Assembly: GCF_002224675.1 (NCBI RefSeq)
Contig: NZ_NMPZ01000001.1
Span: 1-64,000 of the forward strand
DNA from: Segatella copri
Lineage (GTDB): Bacteria > Bacteroidota > Bacteroidia > Bacteroidales > Bacteroidaceae
Length of the DNA: 64,000 bases
Reading direction: 5' to 3'
The position numbers and the translations under genes were made by a program. The stretch's first letter is position 1. Each line of letters begins with the position of its first letter. Of this stretch, positions 50,731-59,081 are shown piece by piece. Under the pieces are notes generated by a model. The model was not told the origin of the DNA. It worked only from the letters and a program-made list of their open reading frames with translations, and made no database searches.

Positions 50731-50821
50731 AAGCTTTTGCCCTTTCAGGGCGTATTGGTTCTTCGCTCATTGACCCAGGGTGTTGCCCTGGGCTAGGAGC
50801 TTTTGCCCTTTCAGGGCGTTT
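50731..50821. repeat. CGCCCTGAAAGGGC REP-type unit 3
   Basis: A single inverted unit with all three hairpins: GCCCTTTCAGGGC, CCCAGGG-TGTT-GCCCTGGG, GCCCTTTCAGGGC. It sits between the LolA-like gene and ftsK, ending 4 bp before the ftsK stop codon. Confidence 0.9.
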
Positions 50822-50824
50822 CTC

Positions 50825-53455
50825 TTACGAGTTCCTCAATTGCATCAGCAATGTATTGAGCTGGTTCTCATCCTGCAGGAGTACCTCTCTTGGCTTACTG
50901 CCCTGAGCGGCTCCTACGATGCCTGCTGCCTCAAGCTGATCCATCAGTCTGCCGGCACGGTTGTAGCCGATGCTGAAACGGCGCTGAATCATACTGGTGC
51001 TGCCCTGCTGCGAGAGAACGATGGCATGGGCTGCCTCCTCGAAATATGGATCCAGGTTGCGGGTATCTACGCTGCCGTTGCCTCCTACGCCGCCATCTTC
51101 GCTGGCTGGTTCAGGGAGTTCCATCGGTTCGATAGGACCAGGCTGGTTGCAGATGTATTCGTTGATGCGCTCAATCTCTGGTGTATCTACAAAGGCGCAC
51201 TGTACACGCACCGGTTCGTTGCCGTTGAGATAGAGCATATCACCACGACCGATGAGCTGGTTGGCTCCCGTTCTGTCGAGGATGGTCTTGGAGTCGATGG
51301 CCGATGTTACCTTGAAGGCAATACGGCCCGGGAAGTTCGCCTTGATGTTACCGGTGATGATGCTGGTGGTAGGACGCTGGGTAGCGATGATCATGTGGAT
51401 GCCCACGGCACGGGCCAGCTGGGCGATGCGGGCGATAGGAAGCTCTACCTCCTTGCCAGCTGTCATGATCAAATCTCCAAACTCATCGATAATTACCACG
51501 ATGTATGGCATAAATTCGTGACCATCAGTCAGTTTCAGTCTGTGGTTCACGTATTTCTGATTATACTCCTTGATGTTTCTGGCTCCCGCCTTCTTCAGCA
51601 GGTCGTAGCGGCTGTCCATCAGCACACAGAGGCTGTTCAGCGTTCTCACCACCTTGGTTACATCGGTGATGATAGGCTCCTCCTCATCCGGAACGGCAGC
51701 CATAAACTTGTTGGTGATGCGTGAATATACGCTGAACTCCACCTTCTTAGGGTCGATGAGCACCAGCTTCAGCTCGTTAGGATGCTTCTTGTAGAGCAGG
51801 GATGTGATGATGGCGTTCAGACCAACAGATTTACCCTGACCGGTAGCACCGGCAACGAGCAGGTGAGGAATCTTCGCCAGATCCACCATGAACACCTCGT
51901 TGGTGATGGTCTTGCCCAGCGCGATAGGCAGCTCCATCTTGGTTTCCTGGAACTTCTTGGAGTTCAGGATGCTCTCCATGCTCACGATGTTTGCCTTGGC
52001 ATTAGGCACCTCGATACCGATGGTTCCCTTGCCAGGGATAGGAGCGATGATACGGATACCCAGGGCAGCGAGGCTCAGGGCGATATCATCCTCCAGGTTC
52101 TTGATCTTGGAGATGCGCACACCCTCGGCAGGCTGAATCTCGTAGAGAGTGATGGTAGGGCCCACGGTGGCACGGATGGTCTTGATCTGTACGCCGAAGT
52201 TGCCCAGCACCTCGATGATTCGGTTCTTGTTGGCCTTCTGCTCCTCTTCGTCGATAGACACCTCCTGGTCGTCGTATTTCTTCAGCAGGTTGAGGGTAGG
52301 GTACTTGTATCTTGTGAACGGCTCCTTCGGATTGATAGGCGTATTGAGCACCTCGGCATTGCTTACGGTGTTGCTGGTAGCCTTCTCCTCTCCGGTAGCC
52401 ACAGAGATATCCATTCCGATATGAGCCGAAGCGGCAGCGGCTGCAGCCATCTCCTGGCGCTCTCTTTCTGCGCGCTGTGCTCTGAGCTCACGCTGCTGCT
52501 GAATCAGGCTCGGAGCAGCCACGTTCTTGTCGGCATCAGCCTGCTGGCTGTCATCGGCTGCGGCTGCATCAAGGTCGATTGGCGTGGTGGTCTTCTCATT
52601 TCCGTCCTTCTGCTCCTTGTCCATCTCCTGCTGCAGAGAACTTTCCTGGTTCTGGTCAGCCCCCTGGTTTTGGGATGTCTCCTGAGCCTGAGAAGTCTTG
52701 GAATTCTTGTCCATCTCCTCATCATCATCCACGACACCCTGGGCAGCATTGCGGTAAGCTTCATCGATGGCATTATTCTCCTCCTGCTCCTCCCTGTGGT
52801 TGGTAATCTCGAATTTCACCTTATTAGATATATAGCCGATAGGGTTGAGTGCCTTTCTCACGATGGTGATGGTCTCGGTGGTGATATAGGTGAGGAATGC
52901 GATGGCCACGAAGAGAAGGATGGCGGTGAGTCCCGGAGGACCGATGACGTTCTCCAAGGTCTGGACCACAAACATGCCGTGCTTTCCGCCCGGATTGAAG
53001 ATGAGACTACCGAAGATAGGAGTGAGGAACTTGGCGAAGGTGACGGATGACCAGATCATCACCACCATCATGCAGAAGAACCACTTCCAGAGATTCACGC
53101 GATAGACATTCATCAGCTGGAAACCCACCATCACCACGAAGCAGGGAATCAGGAAGGCAGGGAAACCGAAGTTCACCGCCATCAGCCAATAGGAGAGGAT
53201 GGCACCAATGGATCCGCAGTAGTTCTGGAACAGCTGCTGGGTGTTGGTCCATTCTCCGGGCTGCATGTTCTCCAGCAAGCTCTGGTCGGCAGCGCCCGTA
53301 CTGAGGAAGGAAATCATCGCCAGTATCATGACGACAGCAACCACGAGAAGAGCGAGTCCGAGGAAGAAATCGGTGATCGTATTGTTGAAAATATATTGTA
53401 AACCAATGGCTTCGCTAAATGATTTAGTTTTGCCTGATGTTTTTTTCTTTGCCAT
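50825..53455 (-). CDS. ftsK: DNA translocase FtsK/SpoIIIE
   Basis: An 876-residue septal DNA pump that moves chromosome termini and activates dimer resolution during division. Four or five membrane helices lie within the first about 200 residues. A charged Gln/Glu/Asp-rich linker (about 235-350) comes next, then the motor with Walker A AGATGQGKSVGLNA near residue 530 and Walker B YIVVIIDEFGDLI. The C-terminal gamma winged helix (AHAIVLSQQGSTSMIQRRFSIGYNRAGRLMDQLEAAGIVG) reads polar DNA sites. The length is typical. It shares a symmetric divergent promoter with the exonuclease gene. Confidence 0.97.
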   Translation of the reverse strand: MAKKKTSGKTKSFSEAIGLQYIFNNTITDFFLGLALLVVAVVMILAMISFLSTGAADQSLLENMQPGEWTNTQQLFQNYCGSIGAILSYWLMAVNFGFPAFLIPCFVVMVGFQLMNVYRVNLWKWFFCMMVVMIWSSVTFAKFLTPIFGSLIFNPGGKHGMFVVQTLENVIGPPGLTAILLFVAIAFLTYITTETITIVRKALNPIGYISNKVKFEITNHREEQEENNAIDEAYRNAAQGVVDDDEEMDKNSKTSQAQETSQNQGADQNQESSLQQEMDKEQKDGNEKTTTPIDLDAAAADDSQQADADKNVAAPSLIQQQRELRAQRAERERQEMAAAAAASAHIGMDISVATGEEKATSNTVSNAEVLNTPINPKEPFTRYKYPTLNLLKKYDDQEVSIDEEEQKANKNRIIEVLGNFGVQIKTIRATVGPTITLYEIQPAEGVRISKIKNLEDDIALSLAALGIRIIAPIPGKGTIGIEVPNAKANIVSMESILNSKKFQETKMELPIALGKTITNEVFMVDLAKIPHLLVAGATGQGKSVGLNAIITSLLYKKHPNELKLVLIDPKKVEFSVYSRITNKFMAAVPDEEEPIITDVTKVVRTLNSLCVLMDSRYDLLKKAGARNIKEYNQKYVNHRLKLTDGHEFMPYIVVIIDEFGDLIMTAGKEVELPIARIAQLARAVGIHMIIATQRPTTSIITGNIKANFPGRIAFKVTSAIDSKTILDRTGANQLIGRGDMLYLNGNEPVRVQCAFVDTPEIERINEYICNQPGPIEPMELPEPASEDGGVGGNGSVDTRNLDPYFEEAAHAIVLSQQGSTSMIQRRFSIGYNRAGRLMDQLEAAGIVGAAQGSKPREVLLQDENQLNTLLMQLRNS

Positions 53456-53482
53456 TTTTCTATTCCTTTTTAATATTTAACT

Positions 53483-53544
53483 GCAAAATTAGCAAAAAAG
53501 ATTGAGAAACGCTCCTTTTTTTCGGGATTTTTTGCTAATTTTGC
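53483..53544. promoter_or_regulatory. Mirror-symmetric divergent promoter of ftsK and the exonuclease
   Basis: A perfect 17-bp inverted repeat (53483-53499 and 53528-53544) carries a -7 box TAATTTTG on each strand (53484-53491 minus; 53536-53543 plus). With a 20-bp spacer both -33 positions fall on the same 4 bp (53512-53515) at the dyad centre. The two promoters therefore should not be usable at once. No TTTG is present at the centre. Confidence 0.65.
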
Positions 53545-53569
53545 AACTTGTAATGAATAAATAGCAGTA

Positions 53570-54181
53570 ATGAAGATAATTTTCACTAGTTTCGAAAAGA
53601 AAACTATCAATAGCCTGCCTCGAATTCTCTTTCCTGGCAAAATGATAGTGATAGATAAGGCTGAAGATACAGATGCCGCTGTAGAATATCTCCTGGGACA
53701 GGATATTCTGGGTGTGGATACGGAGACACGACCAAGTTTCTCCAAGGGTATGCACTTCCAGGTATCACTGCTGCAGGTGAGTACCCGCGATACCTGCTAT
53801 CTCTTCCGCCTGCATCTCACGGGTATGACACCAGCCATCATCCGATTCCTGGAGGATAAAAAGGTGCCAAAAGTGGGATTGTCTTGGCATGATGACCTCT
53901 TGCAGTTGCATCGCAGATGCGATTTCAAGCCGGGATATTTCATCGAGTTGCAGGATGTGGCTAAGAAATTCGGCATCAAGGATATGAGCTTGCAGAAAAT
54001 CTACGCCAACCTCTTCCATCAGAAAATCAGCAAGGCTCAGCGACTCAGCAACTGGGAATCCCAGGAGCTCAGAGAGGCTCAGTGCAGATATGCCGCCACG
54101 GACGCATGGTGCTGCATTCATATCTACGAGGAGTTCAACCGTCTCAGCAAGGATGACGATTACGAGCTGGTAGAGTTCTAG
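53570..54181 (+). CDS. 3'-5' exonuclease, RNase D-like DEDDy type
   Basis: A 203-residue protein with one DEDDy exonuclease domain: motif I ILGVDTETRPSF (about residues 45-56), motif II around VGLSWHDDLLQLHRR, and motif III CRYAATDAWCCIHIYEEF. No HRDC domain follows, so it is not a full RNase D. Substrates may be RNA or DNA and are unknown. It starts the plus-strand run exonuclease, methyltransferase, solute-binding protein, repeat protein, dnaB. Confidence 0.88.
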   Translation: MKIIFTSFEKKTINSLPRILFPGKMIVIDKAEDTDAAVEYLLGQDILGVDTETRPSFSKGMHFQVSLLQVSTRDTCYLFRLHLTGMTPAIIRFLEDKKVPKVGLSWHDDLLQLHRRCDFKPGYFIELQDVAKKFGIKDMSLQKIYANLFHQKISKAQRLSNWESQELREAQCRYAATDAWCCIHIYEEFNRLSKDDDYELVEF

Positions 54182-54247
54182 GTTGATGTATTCGATTTTT
54201 CGTAAATGAGAGAATTGATAGAACTTAAAAGACTATATAATATAATA

Positions 54248-55429
54248 ATGTATAAGAACGTATATTTAAAGAAAGGAAAAGAAGAATCTCTCAAGAGATT
54301 CCATCCATGGATATTCTCCGGCGCTATCCAGCGCATGGACAATGATATAGAGGAAGGTGAAACCGTAAGGGTCTTCACTTCTGCCGGCGACTTCATCGCC
54401 ATCGGTCACTATCAGATCGGTTCCATCGCCGTGAGAGTGCTCTCTTTCAGCGATGTGGATATCGACAACGAATTCTGGTGCGCCCGATTGGAGTCGGCTT
54501 ACAAGATGCGTCTGGCGGTAGGTATCGCCGGAAATCCAGACAACAACACCTATCGACTGGTGCATGGCGAGGGAGATAACCTGCCGGGTCTCGTTATCGA
54601 CTGCTATGGTCCTACTGCCGTGATGCAGGCTCACAGTGTGGGTATGCACGTATGCCGTATGGAGATTGCCAAGGCGCTGAAGCAGGTGATGGGCGACGAG
54701 CTGCAGAACATCTACTACAAGAGCGAGACCACCCTGCCATACAAGGCAGACCTGCGCCAGGAGAATGGCTTTATCCTGGGTGGCGATGCTGATGATGTGG
54801 CTGTGGAGAACGGATTGAAGTTCCATATCGACTGGCTGCGCGGTCAGAAGACCGGTTTCTTCGTAGATCAGCGTGAGAACCGCTCCCTGCTCGAGCATTA
54901 CGCCAAGGGCAAGAGCGTGCTCAACATGTTCTGCTATACCGGCGGCTTCTCTGTCTATGCCATGCGCGGCAATGCCAAGGCGGTTCACTCCGTGGACAGC
55001 AGCGCCAAGGCGATCGAGCTGACCAATGAGAACATCGCTCTCAACTTCCCTGGCGACCCACGCCACGAGGCATTCTGCGAGGATGCGTTCAAGTATCTGG
55101 ATGAGCACGACCAGCAGTATGATCTCATCATCCTCGATCCTCCAGCCTTTGCCAAGCACCGTGCAGCGCTGCGCAATGCGCTGAAGGGATATACCCGCCT
55201 GAATGTAAAGGGCTTGCAGAGAATCAAGAAGGGTGGAATCCTCTTCACCTTCAGCTGTTCTCAGGTGGTTACCAAGGATAATTTCCGCAACGCTGTGTTT
55301 ACTGCAGCAGCCCAGGCAGGAAGAAAGGTTCGCATCCTGCACCAGTTGCATCAGCCAGCCGATCATCCTATCAACATCTATCATCCTGAAGGCGAATACC
55401 TGAAGGGACTCGTGCTTTATGTGGAGTAA
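54248..55429 (+). CDS. 23S rRNA cytosine methyltransferase, RlmI type
   Basis: A 393-residue SAM-dependent methyltransferase of the RlmI/YccW family. The N-terminal PUA domain (about 1-80) has LKRFHPWIFSGAI and GDFIAIGHYQ. A central domain follows, then a Rossmann fold with SAM motif SVLNMFCYTGGFSVYAM and active-site segment LIILDPPAFAKHR. A late Cys motif is TFSCSQVV. The start at 54248 is used because the PUA domain begins there; an upstream in-frame ATG adds 14 unrelated residues. It lies 66 bp after the exonuclease gene. Confidence 0.92.
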   Translation: MYKNVYLKKGKEESLKRFHPWIFSGAIQRMDNDIEEGETVRVFTSAGDFIAIGHYQIGSIAVRVLSFSDVDIDNEFWCARLESAYKMRLAVGIAGNPDNNTYRLVHGEGDNLPGLVIDCYGPTAVMQAHSVGMHVCRMEIAKALKQVMGDELQNIYYKSETTLPYKADLRQENGFILGGDADDVAVENGLKFHIDWLRGQKTGFFVDQRENRSLLEHYAKGKSVLNMFCYTGGFSVYAMRGNAKAVHSVDSSAKAIELTNENIALNFPGDPRHEAFCEDAFKYLDEHDQQYDLIILDPPAFAKHRAALRNALKGYTRLNVKGLQRIKKGGILFTFSCSQVVTKDNFRNAVFTAAAQAGRKVRILHQLHQPADHPINIYHPEGEYLKGLVLYVE

Positions 55430-55430
55430 G

Positions 55431-55469
55431 CTCTGACAGCTTAAAAAGAGTAAAATCTCTATGTCAGAG
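55431..55469 (+). other. Intergenic hairpin
   Basis: CTCTGACA (55431-55438) pairs perfectly with 55462-55469, with a smaller AGA/TCT pairing inside. There is no T tract, so it is probably not a classical terminator. It could affect mRNA processing between the methyltransferase and solute-binding genes. Confidence 0.4.
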
Positions 55470-55502
55470 TATATACGATGAAGAATGTAGAGTAAAAATA
55501 CA

Positions 55503-56420
55503 ATGAAGAAATTTTCAATCATGATATGTCTGGTTTCAGCTCTTCTGCTGGGAATGGCCAGTTGCGGCGATTCACAGCAGAAGCGACTGCGACTGAGCAA
55601 ACAGGAGAAGGCCCGACTCGACAGCATCGACCGGGCTTCGCTCAAGGTGGGTGTGATGCCTACGCTCGATTGCCTTCCGGTATATCTGGCTTACGAGGAC
55701 AGCATCTTCCTGAAGCAGGGAGTAACGGTACATCTCTATCGCTACAATGCGCAGATGGACTGCGATACAGCCATCGCCCGAAAGAGGGTAGAGGGTACGG
55801 TGACCGACCTGGTGAGAGCTGCCCGCCTGCAGAAGCAGGGTACACAGCTCTTCTATCCTGTCTCTACCAATCTGTACTGGCAGCTTATCACCAACCGCAA
55901 GGCGCGTATCTCGGAGCTGAAGCAGTTGTCAGACAAGATGATAGCCATGACCCGTCATTCTGCCACCGATTATCTCTCTACGCTTGTCATCGACAGCGTG
56001 AAGACCAAGTATGACGTATATCGCGTGCAGATCAACGACCTGAACATCCGCCTGCGCATGCTCCTCAACAATGAGATGGATGCCGCCTGGATGCCGGAGC
56101 CATACGCCACACAGGCAAGAATGGCTAAGCATGTGGCACTGGCGGATAGTAGAGACAAGAACCTCCAGTTGGGAGTGATTGCCTTCCGCAGCAAACTGAA
56201 GAGGGAACCTCGAAGAAAAAAACAAATCGACAGATTCGTGAAAGCTTACGACATCGCTGTAGATAGCATCAATAAGAATGGCGTACAACACTATTCCGCT
56301 TTACTGACCAAGTATTATGGTATTGATGCCCAAACCGTTAGCAATCTGCCAAAATTAAAGTACAGTCACGCTATGGAGCCTCGCCAGCGAGATCTCAAGG
56401 TGGCAGATATTAACAATTAA
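55503..56420 (+). CDS. Solute-binding lipoprotein, NMT1/SsuA-like
   Basis: A 305-residue lipoprotein (lipobox GMASC, Cys21) with the periplasmic binding fold of NMT1/SsuA-type proteins: LKVGVMPTLDCLPVYLAYEDSIF, LNNEMDAAWMPEPYATQARM and a helical tail. Such proteins normally deliver small molecules (thiamine precursors, sulfonates, nitrate) to an ABC importer. No permease or ATPase gene is in the window, so it may serve a distant transporter or a sensing role. It lies 73 bp after the methyltransferase gene and 12 bp before the next gene. Confidence 0.82.
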   Translation: MKKFSIMICLVSALLLGMASCGDSQQKRLRLSKQEKARLDSIDRASLKVGVMPTLDCLPVYLAYEDSIFLKQGVTVHLYRYNAQMDCDTAIARKRVEGTVTDLVRAARLQKQGTQLFYPVSTNLYWQLITNRKARISELKQLSDKMIAMTRHSATDYLSTLVIDSVKTKYDVYRVQINDLNIRLRMLLNNEMDAAWMPEPYATQARMAKHVALADSRDKNLQLGVIAFRSKLKREPRRKKQIDRFVKAYDIAVDSINKNGVQHYSALLTKYYGIDAQTVSNLPKLKYSHAMEPRQRDLKVADINN

Positions 56421-56432
56421 ACAACTACAATT

Positions 56433-59081
56433 ATGTCAGAAGAAGTGAATTTGTCAGAAGAGTCTAATAACCCAGAAGAAGATGTTCTGGATCAGGATTT
56501 TTTGTTGGAGAAGATTGACGAAATGCGTGATTTGATTCATCAGCAGCGTTTTAGCGAATGCAAGCCAATGCTCGTGGAGGTCTTTACCCCCTTTTCGAGC
56601 AATAAGCAGTATATTAACCGTCTGCTGCAGAGCTTGCTGACCTCCCTTTTCGCCAATATGAGTCTTTTCCAACGCAAGAAGATTCCTGATGGAGTGTTTG
56701 GCATTCCCATAGAGCATAACAAATCTTTTGAGGAACTTGATATCCCGGAAATGACCCCTGAGGCTAGAGCGAAGTACATCTCCAGCACTATTTCTGGGCT
56801 CGACCAGCTTCTGGTAGATGTCGAGATGGATATCCGTTCAGACCAGGGTGTTTTCAAGGATTTGAAAAAGCTGGGTGAGGAGATTGATATCAAAGAGGTG
56901 AAGTCAACCCTCGAGAAATTCGTTTCCCGAGAGGCGATGCTTTTCCTGAACCACGACCTCTCGAAGGAGGAGCAGGACCAGGCTTCAGCCCGTCTGTATC
57001 AGGAATGGGAAGAGTGTCGCGAAAAGATTTTCGGCAGATTTGTCTCTTCTGGACATTGGACCGATGAGAAATGTGCTGCTGTCAAAGACACCATTCTCTC
57101 GCCTACAGTTGATTCCTTGACCTCTCAGCTTTTGGTGAGTGCCATTACGCTCTCTGCCGCCACTGTCTTTGATATGGGTAAATTCACTTTGCTCTACGAT
57201 ATTTACCGTCAGACAGATGACGATGAGGTGAAGGTGCGTGCCCTTCTGGGATGGCTGCTGGTTTCCATGAATTCCAGCTACTACAAACAGCAACCTGATT
57301 TTCGTAGCTTTGCAGAGCAGTTGACCGAGGATTGCAAGAATGATCAAGACTTGCTTGCCGATATCATAAAAGCCCAGAAGATGCTTGCCGTGACTGTATT
57401 CAGCGAGCAGAAGTCTATCGACTATACCAATGATATCATGTCATCGCTGTCAAAACGTTTCCTCGGCGACCTGAAAAATAAGGTAGCTGATTTGCTGGAC
57501 GCTGATGAAGATATGAGAAATCTCTTCGAAATCGATGAAGACGAGGAAACTTCGGAAGAGGAGAGTCCTATCCGTTCTGTCGATATCAATACCGATGAGG
57601 ATGGGGTCGATAATCTCAACGTGGGTGTGGATAGCCCGCTCTCTATGGATGAAATGATGGATAAGGGTATTGACATCCTCTTGCCGCAGTTTAAGATGTT
57701 ACGAGACCAGACTGATTTCTTTACTCATCTGTACAATTGGTTTATGCCTTTCTATCTGAAGAATCCTCATGTAACCGAGGCTCTCGGATTCGTAGATGAG
57801 AAGAGAAAGTTCTGCAAGGCTTTCTGTTCTACTGCAAGATCTTGTCCTGCCGATGCCTATTCCCTGGCAAACCTGATCATCTCTCATCCTAATGAGATAC
57901 CGGAGAATATTGTTGACTGTTACGATGACCCTGAGGATGAGGGAGATGGCAGCGAGCCTGCAGATGAGGAAGAGATTGTTAATGAATTTTTTAAAGAGCC
58001 TGGAGAGCATCGTGCAAAGCGTATCCGTATCAACTACATCCGCAACCTCCTGCGCTTTTCCAAGTTTTATAAAGGGAAGGATGAACTCTTCACTATCCTC
58101 GACGAACTGGATGATGACAAACCAGCCTATGCAGTCTTGGCGGGTCCTCTTTTCCAGGATGAATTCTTCGATAAGTATCGCATGGCTATAGCCCGCTATT
58201 CCTTCCGCCGCGAGTTCCCAGACATGGTTGAAGTGATGCTGGAAGGTGTACCATGCGACACGTTGGAGATGCACTTCATGAAGGGATGGGTATGTATGCA
58301 GAAGGAAGACGATCATAGTCTTCGCATGGCTGTCAGTCACTTCAAGGAGATGCTGAAGATGCAGCCAGACATGAAGCAGGTATATCTGCAGTTGGGCATC
58401 TGCTATCGTAATCTCATCCAGGTGGATGAGTATCTGGAGAATTTCGACAAGCTGATGGAGTTCAAGGATTCATTCTCAGAAGAGGAACTCTTCGAGTTGA
58501 AACTGGATAAACTGAAGTTCATCGTCATGAACAACAGATTTGAAGAGGCGATGCCGCTGGCTTACGAGCTGGATTATACACATCCGGAGAATCAGATGGC
58601 GGGAGCCTTGCTCACACAGCTGCTTATCAAGATAGGTGGCGAACATGCGGAAGAGAACTTCCAGAAGGCTCATCAGCGCCTGGATGAATATTTCGCCGAA
58701 GCGAACGAGCTTTTCGGTAGTTTCGAGAAGATGAAAAAAGAGGGTAAGGATACGAAGAATATGATGATGCAGGCGATGGATCTCTTCTTCAAGATGATGA
58801 AGAATGATAAGGCTGCCGAAGCGTACAACAACTATTCGCTTGGTCTCCTGGCATTGATAGAACATCAGCCGAAAAAGGCTTTGGAACCTTTCTTCAGGGC
58901 TTATGCCTATTATGTAGAAAAGGATGAGAATGTATTCTTTGAAGCCCTTAAGGAAGACTATAAATGGTTGAAGAACTATGGATGTTCTTACACTGATTTG
59001 ATGATTATCTATAATCAGGTAGTGGCTGAACACCAGCAAACGGAAGATGAATTAAAGAAGTATGCCGATAAATCAGAATAG
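56433..59081 (+). CDS. Large cytosolic helical repeat protein, function unknown
   Basis: 882 residues with no signal peptide or membrane segment. The N-terminal two thirds are helical and acidic, with a very acidic stretch at about 360-405 (LDADEDMRNLFEIDEDEETSEEES) and another near 500-520 (DDPEDEGDGSEPADEEE). The C-terminal part (about 625-860) shows TPR-like helical pairs (HFKEMLKMQPDMKQVYLQLGICYRNLIQVDEYLENFDKLMEF). No catalytic motif was recognised. It overlaps dnaB by 20 bp, so translation of the two is probably coupled, which suggests a scaffold with a link to replication (inference). Confidence 0.8.
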   Translation: MSEEVNLSEESNNPEEDVLDQDFLLEKIDEMRDLIHQQRFSECKPMLVEVFTPFSSNKQYINRLLQSLLTSLFANMSLFQRKKIPDGVFGIPIEHNKSFEELDIPEMTPEARAKYISSTISGLDQLLVDVEMDIRSDQGVFKDLKKLGEEIDIKEVKSTLEKFVSREAMLFLNHDLSKEEQDQASARLYQEWEECREKIFGRFVSSGHWTDEKCAAVKDTILSPTVDSLTSQLLVSAITLSAATVFDMGKFTLLYDIYRQTDDDEVKVRALLGWLLVSMNSSYYKQQPDFRSFAEQLTEDCKNDQDLLADIIKAQKMLAVTVFSEQKSIDYTNDIMSSLSKRFLGDLKNKVADLLDADEDMRNLFEIDEDEETSEEESPIRSVDINTDEDGVDNLNVGVDSPLSMDEMMDKGIDILLPQFKMLRDQTDFFTHLYNWFMPFYLKNPHVTEALGFVDEKRKFCKAFCSTARSCPADAYSLANLIISHPNEIPENIVDCYDDPEDEGDGSEPADEEEIVNEFFKEPGEHRAKRIRINYIRNLLRFSKFYKGKDELFTILDELDDDKPAYAVLAGPLFQDEFFDKYRMAIARYSFRREFPDMVEVMLEGVPCDTLEMHFMKGWVCMQKEDDHSLRMAVSHFKEMLKMQPDMKQVYLQLGICYRNLIQVDEYLENFDKLMEFKDSFSEEELFELKLDKLKFIVMNNRFEEAMPLAYELDYTHPENQMAGALLTQLLIKIGGEHAEENFQKAHQRLDEYFAEANELFGSFEKMKKEGKDTKNMMMQAMDLFFKMMKNDKAAEAYNNYSLGLLALIEHQPKKALEPFFRAYAYYVEKDENVFFEALKEDYKWLKNYGCSYTDLMIIYNQVVAEHQQTEDELKKYADKSE

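Noticed and set aside
48428..50821. CRISPR array from the regularly repeated GC-rich units
   Set aside because: The units are themselves hairpin REP sequences in both orientations; there are no unique spacers of constant length and no cas genes.
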